A DNA stretch of 13,085 nucleotides, taken from NCBI GenBank assembly GCA_028684915.1, contig JAQUEZ010000168.1, positions 1 to 13,085 on the forward strand. Direction: 5' to 3'. The notes beneath the pieces were generated by a model, which worked only from the letters and a program-made list of their open reading frames with translations, did no database searches and was not told where the DNA came from. Within the stretch, counting starts at the first letter, position 1; each line of letters begins with the position of its first letter. Made by a program: the position numbers and the translations under genes. Positions 6,625 through 12,576 of the stretch are shown in pieces. This DNA is from Desulfobulbus sp. Its GTDB lineage: Bacteria; Desulfobacterota; Desulfobulbia; Desulfobulbales; Desulfobulbaceae.

Positions 6625-7404
6625 TTACAGATGGGCCTTGAGGCAATCAACCAACTGCTGGACCTGTTCTTCGACGCTGCCTGAAAAAATCTGGCGATCG
6701 CCACGAGGTTCGGGGGAAAAAACACGGACTACCTGGGTGGGCGAACCAGCCAAACCGATACATTGGGGATCTGCACCAATATCGACGGCGGAAAGTTTTT
6801 TAATTTCAATCTTTTTGGCTCGCATCTTTCCCTTCAGCGATGCCACCCTTGGTTCGTTGATGTCTTTGACAACAGTCATCAACGCCGGGAGCGGCAAACG
6901 AACGACATCAAATCCGTCATCCATCATCCGCTCAACCTCAAGCGCGTCAGAGGTTACCTTCCGCGTTTTCTGCACGCAGGTGACAAAGGGAACCTGTAGC
7001 CGTTGGGCAAGGCCAGGGCCAACCTGCGCTGTATCTCCATCAATGGCCTGTTTACCGCAAAGTACCAGATCGCAAGGACCAAGTGACTCGACGGCTTTAG
7101 CCAAGGTGTACGAGGTGGCCCAGGTATCAGCACCGGCAAAGGCACGATCGGAAACAAGAACACCTTCGTCGGCTCCGCAGGAAATGGCTTCGCGCAAAAC
7201 CGATTCTGCCTGGGGTGGCCCCATGGTCAAGACGGTAACCGTGCCACCGACTTGTTCCTTAATCGCAACAGCCTCTTCCAGGGCATGGCGATCATAGGGA
7301 TTCATGATCGATTCGACCCCTTCACGGGCTAAGGTGTTGGTTTTCGGGTCTAGCCGGACATCTTTTGCGTCCGGAACCTGTTTAACGCAAACTATAATTT
7401 GCAT
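6625..7404 (-). CDS. etfB: Electron transfer flavoprotein beta subunit
   Basis: EtfB forms a soluble heterodimer with EtfA and exchanges electrons with acyl-CoA dehydrogenases. The 259-residue product shows family signatures N-P-Y-D (35-38), V-L-T-M-G-P-P-Q-A-E (58-67) and G-K-Q-A-I-D-G-D-T-A-Q-V-G-P (117-130), then N-E-P-R-V-A-S-L-K-G-K-M (about 188-199). As I recall, the D-G-D-T-A-Q-V-G-P form with N-P-Y-D fits beta subunits that bind a second FAD and NAD(H), as in bifurcating ETFs, whereas AMP-binding mitochondrial-type beta subunits differ at these sites. This is inference from motifs. The ATG at 7404 lies 13 nt after the dehydrogenase stop and has only a weak Shine-Dalgarno, which suggests coupling to the upstream gene. 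etfA begins 37 nt downstream. Confidence 0.95.
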   Translation of the reverse strand: MQIIVCVKQVPDAKDVRLDPKTNTLAREGVESIMNPYDRHALEEAVAIKEQVGGTVTVLTMGPPQAESVLREAISCGADEGVLVSDRAFAGADTWATSYTLAKAVESLGPCDLVLCGKQAIDGDTAQVGPGLAQRLQVPFVTCVQKTRKVTSDALEVERMMDDGFDVVRLPLPALMTVVKDINEPRVASLKGKMRAKKIEIKKLSAVDIGADPQCIGLAGSPTQVVRVFSPEPRGDRQIFSGSVEEQVQQLVDCLKAHL

Positions 7405-7417
7405 GAGAGGCTGCCTA

Positions 7418-8566
7418 TCAGGAGTATTCTTTGTTCAGTTCTTGGCCAACAACATTGCGCTGAATCTGATTGGTGCCCTCGTAGATCTGCAGGATCTTGG
7501 CATCGCGCATCATTTTTTCAACCGGGTACTCTTTCATATACCCATAGCCGCCAAGCACCTGAACCGCATCGGTGGTCACCTTCATGGCCATGTCGGTTGC
7601 AAACACTTTGCACATTGAGGAAACCTTGGACATATCCTTGGGGTGGGCATCAATATGCTTGGCAGCCCCATAAACGAGCGCACGGGCCGCTTCAACCTGG
7701 ATTGCCATATCGGCAAGGATATGTTGGATCGCCTGGAAGGAAATAATCGGTTTGTCGAACTGGACCCGTTGTTTAGCATAGGTCACGGCTTCATCAAGAG
7801 CTGCTTGAGCCAGGCCGATCCCAAGGGAGGCAATTCCTGGCCGCGACATATCCAGGGTTTTCATAACAGTGATAAATCCAGTTCCACGGCGGCCGACCAA
7901 ACGATCTTGGGGAATGCGACAGTCTTTAAGAATCAATTCGCGGGTAGAGGAAGCACGAATACCCATCTTATCTTCCTTTTTCCCGTAAGAAAACCCAGGG
8001 TCGCCATCCTCGACAACAAAAATCGAGGCACCGCGTGCTCCTTTTTTGGGGTCAGTCAGGGCGATGATAGTATAAATCTCCGATTCACCACCGTTGGTAA
8101 TCCACTGCTTGGTGCCATTCAAAACCCACTCGTCGCCATCAAGGACAGCGGTGGTTCGAATACCGGAAGCATCACTCCCTGCATTAGCTTCGGTTAATCC
8201 AAAAGCAGCCCAACGCTTGCCGGTGGCAATATCGGGCATGTATTTCTGTTTTTGTTCTTCACTGCCAGCAATCAATACCGGAAAGATGCCAAGAGCGCTG
8301 GCGGCAAAACTCGTTGCCACGCCAACACAGCCACGGGCAAGTTCTTCCAGTGCAAGAACGATCTCAAAGCAGCCCCCACCAAATCCACCGTATTCTTCAG
8401 GTACAAAAATGCTGAAGAGATCAGCTTTGGCAATATCCTGAAGGATTTCACGGGGAAACTGATTTTTTTCGTCCAGTTCCGCTCGCACTGGAATGATCTT
8501 CTCGTTGGTGATCTCACGAGCAGTGTCAATGATCATCTGTTGCTGTTCAGTGAAAAAATAATCCAC
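7418..8566 (-). CDS. Acyl-CoA dehydrogenase, medium-chain-like
   Basis: A soluble FAD-dependent acyl-CoA dehydrogenase of 382 residues, the usual length, with no membrane extension. Visible landmarks are V-P-E-E-Y-G-G (55-61), the FAD-binding L-T-E-A-N-A-G-S-D (124-132), W-I-T-N-G (155-159), Q-F-D-K-P-I-I-S-F-Q-A-I-Q (269-281), Q-V-L-G-G-Y-G-Y (336-343), Y-P-V-E-K-M-M-R-D-A-K-I (347-358), and the catalytic base Glu363 in I-Y-E-G-T-N-Q-I-Q-R. The base position after I-Y and the R-P-G-I-A and Q-I-Q-R stretches resemble medium- and short-chain dehydrogenases rather than long-chain or isovaleryl types. The start is GTG 8566 with AAGGAG 7 nt upstream; longer frames run into fabH. Oxidation of acyl-CoA or reduction of enoyl-CoA is possible depending on the coupled ETF. 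It sits where fabD usually lies, 20 nt after fabH, so a role tied to fatty acid synthesis is plausible but unproven. Confidence 0.93.
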   Translation of the reverse strand: MDYFFTEQQQMIIDTAREITNEKIIPVRAELDEKNQFPREILQDIAKADLFSIFVPEEYGGFGGGCFEIVLALEELARGCVGVATSFAASALGIFPVLIAGSEEQKQKYMPDIATGKRWAAFGLTEANAGSDASGIRTTAVLDGDEWVLNGTKQWITNGGESEIYTIIALTDPKKGARGASIFVVEDGDPGFSYGKKEDKMGIRASSTRELILKDCRIPQDRLVGRRGTGFITVMKTLDMSRPGIASLGIGLAQAALDEAVTYAKQRVQFDKPIISFQAIQHILADMAIQVEAARALVYGAAKHIDAHPKDMSKVSSMCKVFATDMAMKVTTDAVQVLGGYGYMKEYPVEKMMRDAKILQIYEGTNQIQRNVVGQELNKEYS

Positions 8567-8586
8567 AAATACTCTCCTTACGTCTC

Positions 8587-9564
8587 TTACCAGCGCAAAA
8601 GCAGGGAACCCCAAGTGAGTCCTCCGCCGAAAGTACACAGTAAAACAAGATCGTCACGATGCAGCCGGCCTTGACGATGTGCCTCATCCAGGGCAATTGG
8701 AATACTAGCTGCCGAGGTGTTGCCATATTTGCCAAGGTTGATGAAAACTTTTTCCTCAGCTATACCTAGGCGATCCCTAAGGTTTTTAAGAATCCGTATA
8801 TTGGCCTGATGCGGTATCATGATATTGACATCATCGATACTCAATCCGTGCTTTCTCAACAAAGTATTGACTGCATCTTCCATCATCCGAACGGCGTATT
8901 TAAAAATCTCACCGCCGTTCATACGAATATGCGGCCCAACCCATTCATCAAAACGCAGATCCGGGTTCTGGCTCTCGGGGCTATCCATACACAGCAGATG
9001 CCACAGGCTACCGTCGGAGTGTAACCGGCTACCGAGCACACCGCGTCCATCAGTCGACCCACTGAGCACGACAGCTCCAGCGCCATCACCAAAGAGAACA
9101 CAGGTGTTGCGATCTTCCCAGTTGACACGGGCTGAAAGCGTCTCTGCACCTATGAGCAGAATTTTCATCTCCGGACGATTTTGGATATATTGACTGGCCA
9201 TATCCAGTCCATAGGTGAACCCGGCACAGGCAGCATTGATATCATAGGCAAAGGCGTTGACCGCCCCAAGTTCTGCCTGAACAAAACAAGCAGAAGACGG
9301 CATGATCATATGCGACGAAATGGTAGCCACGATGATCAGGTCCAACTCCTCGGGGTCGATTCCTGTGACTGACAACGCCCTGCGTCCAGCCTTGGTCGCT
9401 AACTGATAATTTTGCTCATCGCATCCGGCGATGTGGCGACTCTTGATACCGGTACGGGACGTTATCCATTCGTCGGAGGTTTCAACCACTTGTTCGAGAT
9501 CTGCATTAGAAACAGCCTTCTTGGGAAGACAGGATCCCGTGCCTAATATTACAGCTTTACTCAT
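8587..9564 (-). CDS. fabH: 3-oxoacyl-ACP synthase III (KASIII)
   Basis: FabH starts fatty acid synthesis by condensing an acyl-CoA primer with malonyl-ACP. The 325-residue product has the Cys113-His252-Asn282 triad (N-A-A-C-A-G-F, P-H-Q-A-N, G-N-T-S-A-A-S), the N-terminal W-I-T-S-R-T-G-I primer-pocket stretch (34-41), and the C-terminal G-G-G-L-T-W-G-S. The ATG at 9564 (M-S-K-A-V-I-L-G-T-G) has AAAGG about 6 nt upstream; an in-frame TTG two codons earlier has no better site. Unlike the packed genes below it, it is preceded by 228 nt without a clear gene, so it may have its own promoter or RNA leader. Acetyl-CoA versus branched primer use cannot be read from sequence by eye. Confidence 0.96.
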   Translation of the reverse strand: MSKAVILGTGSCLPKKAVSNADLEQVVETSDEWITSRTGIKSRHIAGCDEQNYQLATKAGRRALSVTGIDPEELDLIIVATISSHMIMPSSACFVQAELGAVNAFAYDINAACAGFTYGLDMASQYIQNRPEMKILLIGAETLSARVNWEDRNTCVLFGDGAGAVVLSGSTDGRGVLGSRLHSDGSLWHLLCMDSPESQNPDLRFDEWVGPHIRMNGGEIFKYAVRMMEDAVNTLLRKHGLSIDDVNIMIPHQANIRILKNLRDRLGIAEEKVFINLGKYGNTSAASIPIALDEAHRQGRLHRDDLVLLCTFGGGLTWGSLLLRW

Positions 9565-9573
9565 GAACAACCT

Positions 9574-9636
9574 TTATATACGGCAGAACATTGTTGTCCT
9601 CGCGAAAAGCCGAGAGAACGACGTTCTACACTTCAT
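9574..9636 (-). CDS. Possible 20-codon leader peptide upstream of fabH
   Basis: ATG 9636, with CAGG about 5 nt upstream, opens a 20-residue frame rich in Arg, Cys and Thr. It ends in TAA at 9574-9576, whose bases overlap the fabH Shine-Dalgarno (TAAAGG). Ribosomes finishing here would stop about 10 nt before the fabH ATG, a layout suited to translational coupling. It lies within the repeat-rich fabH leader. The composition is unremarkable and the frame may be chance. Confidence 0.25.
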   Translation of the reverse strand: MKCRTSFSRLFARTTMFCRI

Positions 9637-9684
9637 TATTACCTGCTTATGTGATGCGCAGAATTTCGATTTCTGATTTTCGCG
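9601..9684 (-). promoter_or_regulatory. Repeat-rich 5' leader of fabH
   Basis: Within the 228-nt plsX-fabH gap, outer arms CGCGAAAA and TTTTCGCG (plus-strand 9601-9608 and 9677-9684) can pair in the minus-strand transcript. They enclose CAGAA/TTCTG around a 7-nt loop (about 9658-9674) and the 13-bp inverted repeat AGAACGACGTTCT (9615-9627). The three could form a branched RNA, or the last could be a DNA operator. A TACAAT -10-like hexamer lies further upstream, but no -35 partner is convincing. Confidence 0.4.
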
Positions 9685-9792
9685 GGCTTAGCAACAGTGT
9701 CGTCTGTAAAAAATAACGAGAAGCCGCCGCGCACAAAATATTCATTGTAACAATCACCGATTACGTATGGATTGTCGACTTTTACGAATTCT

Positions 9793-10797
9793 TCAACATT
9801 CGCCCAAAGTCTTGACAATGGCCTCGTTGACCCGGTTGCGGACCATATTAGCTGCAACCTCTATGGCATTACGGATGGCGACGGCGTTGGAGGCACCATG
9901 ACAGATGATGCCGGTCCCATCAATACCCAGTAATGGAGCCCCCCCATATTCGGCATAATCAACTTGTTTTTTAAATCCGGAAAATGCACCCCGAATCAGC
10001 AGATACCCAAGTTTATAACGCCATTTTTTCATAATTTCTCTTTTCAGCATCAGCATAGCGGCTTCTGCAAGCCCTTCGCTGATCTTCAAAGAGATATTGC
10101 CGACGAAACCGTCGCAGACCACCACGTCAACCTCGCCGCGATACACATCACGGCCTTCGACATTGCCGACAAAGTTGAGCGGACTACTCTTCAGCAGATC
10201 ATAGGTTTCTTTGACCAGCGCATTCCCCTTGCCGACTTCTTCGCCATTGCTCAACAGGCCAACCCGTGGGTTGGAGTTACGTTGAAGCAAGCGAACACAT
10301 GAAGAGGCCATCACCGCAAACTGGTAGAGATGCTGGGGACGACAATCGACGTTGGCGCCAATGTCCATCAGCATAACCGGATTTTTCACACTGGGGAAAA
10401 AACTAGCGATCCCGGGCCGCGCCACTCCCGGTAACCGTCCGAGCTTTCGGATGGCAGCCGCCATGGTGGCACCGGAATTACCCGCTGAAACCACAGCATC
10501 TGCTTCACCTTTTTTCACAAGATCAAAGCCCACCATGATGGTGGATTCCTTCTTTTTGCGCACAGCTTCAACTGGCGAATCGTGCATAGTGATGACTTCG
10601 GAGGCATGATGCACGGAGATCTTCCCCAATGCATCATCCTTGCCTCGTCCAAGCTCCGCAAGTTGCGCTTGCAGTTGCTCAGAAGGGCCCACCAGAATGA
10701 CACGGAGATCGGATTTGTCGCTGACTGCGGCAAGCGCCCCCTGAATCGCCATTTCTGGCCCTAGGTCGCCACCCATGGCGTCAAGGGCTATTCTCAC
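9793..10797 (-). CDS. plsX: Phosphate acyltransferase PlsX
   Basis: PlsX makes acyl-phosphate from acyl-ACP, the donor for PlsY-catalysed acylation of glycerol 3-phosphate, and so links fatty acid synthesis to phospholipid synthesis. The 334-residue product has D-A-M-G-G-D (6-11), the V-S-A-G-N-S-G-A-T-M stretch (about 103-112), M-D-I-G-A-N-V-D, V-C-D-G-F-V-G-N and G-A-P-L-L-G-I-D-G-T. It starts at GTG 10797 with AAAGG 7 nt upstream, 13 nt after the rpmF stop. Length and motifs are normal. rpmF-plsX-fabH is a widely conserved order that ties ribosome and membrane lipid production together. Confidence 0.97.
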   Translation of the reverse strand: MRIALDAMGGDLGPEMAIQGALAAVSDKSDLRVILVGPSEQLQAQLAELGRGKDDALGKISVHHASEVITMHDSPVEAVRKKKESTIMVGFDLVKKGEADAVVSAGNSGATMAAAIRKLGRLPGVARPGIASFFPSVKNPVMLMDIGANVDCRPQHLYQFAVMASSCVRLLQRNSNPRVGLLSNGEEVGKGNALVKETYDLLKSSPLNFVGNVEGRDVYRGEVDVVVCDGFVGNISLKISEGLAEAAMLMLKREIMKKWRYKLGYLLIRGAFSGFKKQVDYAEYGGAPLLGIDGTGIICHGASNAVAIRNAIEVAANMVRNRVNEAIVKTLGEC

Positions 10798-10810
10798 AAC
10801 AGTGCCTTTA

Positions 10811-10999
10811 TCAGTTCAGCTCTTCCTCAAGGCGGATAACCGTCTTGCCTTTGTACATGCCGCAACCACCACACAACTGATGTGGCATCTTGGGCTCACC
10901 GCACTCAGGGCACTGACCGACGTTGGGCTTGGTCAACGCATCGTGAGAACGACGGAGACGGGTTCTGGAATGGGAATGTCTTCTTTTGGGTAAGGCCAT
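10811..10999 (-). CDS. rpmF: 50S ribosomal protein bL32, zinc-binding form
   Basis: A 62-residue, strongly basic protein of the large ribosomal subunit, beginning A-L-P-K-R-R-H-S-H-S-R after the initiator Met. The four zinc ligands of the C+ form are all present: Cys30, Cys33, Cys43 and Cys46 in C-P-E-C and C-G-G-C, with the usual C-G-M-Y-K-G-K after them. The ATG at 10999 has GGAGG 6 nt upstream and is chosen over an in-frame ATG two codons before it. A G-rich/C-rich inverted repeat (AGGGG with CCCCT, about 11020-11055) in the 76-nt gap from yceD might fold in the leader of this gene; it is weak. The pairing with yceD is conserved across many bacteria. Confidence 0.96.
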   Translation of the reverse strand: MALPKRRHSHSRTRLRRSHDALTKPNVGQCPECGEPKMPHQLCGGCGMYKGKTVIRLEEELN

Positions 11000-11075
11000 G
11001 ATCATCCTCCATAATATCCTTCCCCCCCTATCCAATCTTCATGACCGGAGGGGTTCTAGATATCTGTAATACAAA

Positions 11076-11591
11076 TTATTTTTTTAATTGCGCGAGAACG
11101 GAAAAAGGTGATTCTTTATTTTCCTTTCCACACTCACACGCTGTTTCGTTCAAATTCACTCCACATTGAAGACAAAGCCCTTCGCATGCCTCAAGACAGA
11201 GTTTTTTCACAGGAATCGCCAGATATACTTGTTGCCGCAATACATCGTCAAGATCAATAACCGGCTCATCTAGGATCTCAGTTTCAAGGTCAACAGGCGA
11301 AGAATCGACTTCCTTTATCCGCCATGCGTCTTCCGATTCCACGGTAAACAATTGCTGAAATACCGCATTGACCTGAAAGGGAAACAAACGCAAGCATCGA
11401 TCACAGGGCACAAGGAGTTCAACCTCCACCCTACCCCGCATTACAACTTTATACTCACCCTTTCGCTCAAGGGCACAGCCCGCTCGAATGGCCCCATTAA
11501 CAACGAAGTCCTGCTGTTCAGCAATGTCGCCAATATCATGAAGCTCAAACTCACTGCCATACGGCGAAATTTCATTGAACCGTACCAGCAT
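11076..11591 (-). CDS. yceD: YceD/DUF177 family protein
   Basis: A 171-residue protein of the DUF177 (YceD) family, usually encoded just before rpmF; members are linked to 23S rRNA or ribosome assembly, but the precise activity is not established here. The sequence shows the central V-P-C-D-R-C-L (Cys63, Cys66) and the C-terminal metal-binding-like stretch with Cys132, 136, 140 and 143 (E-G-L-C-L-Q-C-G-V-N-L-N) followed by Cys152 and 154. The acidic segment at about 86-120 is typical. The ATG at 11591 has GGAGG 8 nt upstream. It is the first gene after promoter 11636-11664 and therefore probably the first gene of the lipid cluster transcript. Confidence 0.92.
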   Translation of the reverse strand: MLVRFNEISPYGSEFELHDIGDIAEQQDFVVNGAIRAGCALERKGEYKVVMRGRVEVELLVPCDRCLRLFPFQVNAVFQQLFTVESEDAWRIKEVDSSPVDLETEILDEPVIDLDDVLRQQVYLAIPVKKLCLEACEGLCLQCGVNLNETACECGKENKESPFSVLAQLKK

Positions 11592-11614
11592 ATCTGCACC
11601 CTCCGCAAGGCGGC

Positions 11615-11638
11615 AATTTTCCGATGAAACGGAAAATT
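11615..11638. promoter_or_regulatory. Inverted repeat (candidate operator) over the yceD start site
   Basis: Perfect 9-bp arms, AATTTTCCG and CGGAAAATT, flank a 6-nt centre. The repeat overlaps the last three bases of the -10 box and spans the expected transcription start, so a bound protein would block initiation. Because the transcript would start near the centre, the repeat is more likely a DNA site than an RNA hairpin. The regulator is unknown. Confidence 0.55.
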
Positions 11639-11664
11639 ATACAAAAAAAAAAGGATTTAGCCAA
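11636..11664 (-). promoter_or_regulatory. Promoter of the yceD-rpmF-plsX-fab cluster
   Basis: TTGGCT (11664-11659) and a perfect TATAAT (11641-11636) are separated by exactly 17 nt on the minus strand. The spacer contains a run of ten T. The expected start site is near 11629, leaving a leader of about 38 nt before the yceD ATG. Confidence 0.8.
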
Positions 11665-11710
11665 GAAAAAAGAAGTGTAAACAGGAAAGAGAATTTTATT
11701 TGCCTAGTAA

Positions 11711-11731
11711 AAGCCCCTACCCCCGAGGCTT
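11711..11731 (-). terminator. Weak terminator-like hairpin after mlaC
   Basis: On the minus strand, AAGCCTC pairs with GGGGCTT (one G-U pair) around a 7-nt G-rich loop. Only about four U follow, so termination may be weak. It lies 117 nt below the mlaC stop and upstream of the yceD promoter, a sensible place to separate the two transcripts. The 256-nt mlaC-yceD gap otherwise holds only the promoter region and a small plus-strand frame. Confidence 0.4.
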
Positions 11732-11847
11732 ACATAACCAAAAAACGGGAAGTTGCAAGGCAACCATCGCCATGCTCGAGGTTGTTCACGACAAGGACAA
11801 AATCTCTACTGTTCTGATTGTGGCTATCGGTCTCTGAAGGGGGAAAT

Positions 11848-12483
11848 TCAGGATTTCTGGTACTGCTGCTCTAGTTGACTTATTTTACTTTGTATCTGCT
11901 CAACCAATCGGGGATAACCATCCTTACTGATGATTTGTTGAAACTGTTCCATATAATTTCGGATCAGGCTAACACCCTCGACCACGACATCATAGGCCAT
12001 CCATTGCCCCCCCTGAAGTTGGAGAATATAGGAAACGGGGATGGTTCGGTTACCCTGGACAAGAAGGGTCTGCACCTCGGCACGGTCGCCTCGTATACGT
12101 TGTTGGGTAAACTCGACTTTCTGCCCTGAATATTCGTCGATTTTCCCCACGTAGGCATATTGGAGCAATTGAGTAAACAGTTCTTCAAACTGCGACTGCT
12201 CAGTCGGCGAGAGTGTTCGCCAATGGCGCCCCAAAACACGCTTACTCATCTCCTGAAAATCAAACCGTTGACGAACAACGACGATGACCCGCTGACACTG
12301 CTCTTTTTTGGTTAGCCTCTTCAGGGCTGGATCAGCAAGCAAGGTGGTGACCTTATCAAGAAAAGGGCGAAATTGCGCTGTCGGGTCTGGTGCGGCTAAA
12401 ACGCTTCTACTGTGCAGAGGTGAGAATGCGGCAAAAATTAAACAGGCAAATACAAGACTTTTCTGAAATGATGGCAACTGCAT
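11848..12483 (-). CDS. mlaC: MlaC/Ttg2D-type periplasmic phospholipid-binding protein
   Basis: MlaC shuttles phospholipid across the periplasm between the outer-membrane MlaA complex and the inner-membrane MlaFEDB transporter. The 211-residue product starts with a Sec signal peptide: basic start, hydrophobic core at about 10-20, likely cut near Ala30-Ala31. The mature part shows the family pattern, R-F-D-F-Q-E-M-S (73-80), L-G-R-H-W-R-T-L-S (84-92) leading into E-Q-S-Q-F-E-E-L-F, then Y-D-V-V-V-E-G-V-S-L-I-R-N-Y (164-177), and a Gln-rich tail. ATG 12483 has only a weak ribosome binding site and lies about 10 nt after the T run of a terminator-like hairpin. MlaA directly upstream supports the assignment; no other mla genes are in view. 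Confidence 0.92.
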   Translation of the reverse strand: MQLPSFQKSLVFACLIFAAFSPLHSRSVLAAPDPTAQFRPFLDKVTTLLADPALKRLTKKEQCQRVIVVVRQRFDFQEMSKRVLGRHWRTLSPTEQSQFEELFTQLLQYAYVGKIDEYSGQKVEFTQQRIRGDRAEVQTLLVQGNRTIPVSYILQLQGGQWMAYDVVVEGVSLIRNYMEQFQQIISKDGYPRLVEQIQSKISQLEQQYQKS

Positions 12484-12492
12484 ACGAACACC

Positions 12493-12519
12493 AAAAAGCC
12501 CTTTTATTACAAGGGCCTT
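12493..12519 (-). terminator. Terminator/attenuator hairpin between mlaA and mlaC
   Basis: On the minus strand AAGGCCCTT (12519-12511) pairs with AAGGGCTTT (12503-12495), nine pairs including one G-U, over a 7-nt loop, followed by more T (12494-12493). It lies 57 nt below the mlaA stop and only 9 nt before the mlaC ATG. It may end mlaA transcripts or act as an attenuator of mlaC. Confidence 0.65.
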
Positions 12520-12576
12520 AAATTATTAATCAGCTAGCAATTCATGTCGTTTTCAAGGTTTTTCATGAGAGCGACA

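Noticed and set aside
6638..7297. Open frame of 219 codons on the plus strand
   Set aside because: It mirrors etfB. It is Ser/Thr/Pro-rich, as antisense frames of such genes often are, and has no ribosome binding site.
9615..9627. AGAACGACGTTCT as an SOS (LexA) box
   Set aside because: The Gram-positive-type LexA site is GAAC-N4-GTTC. Here the spacing is three, and the neighbouring genes are not DNA repair genes.
9639..9857. 72-codon minus-strand frame across the plsX 3' end and the gap
   Set aside because: Its first part is an alternative frame of plsX. The part in the gap has no start of its own with a ribosome binding site and no recognisable motif.
11615..11638. Inverted repeat as an RNA terminator or riboswitch
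   Set aside because: It sits on the expected transcription start, so only its lower half would be transcribed, and no T run follows.
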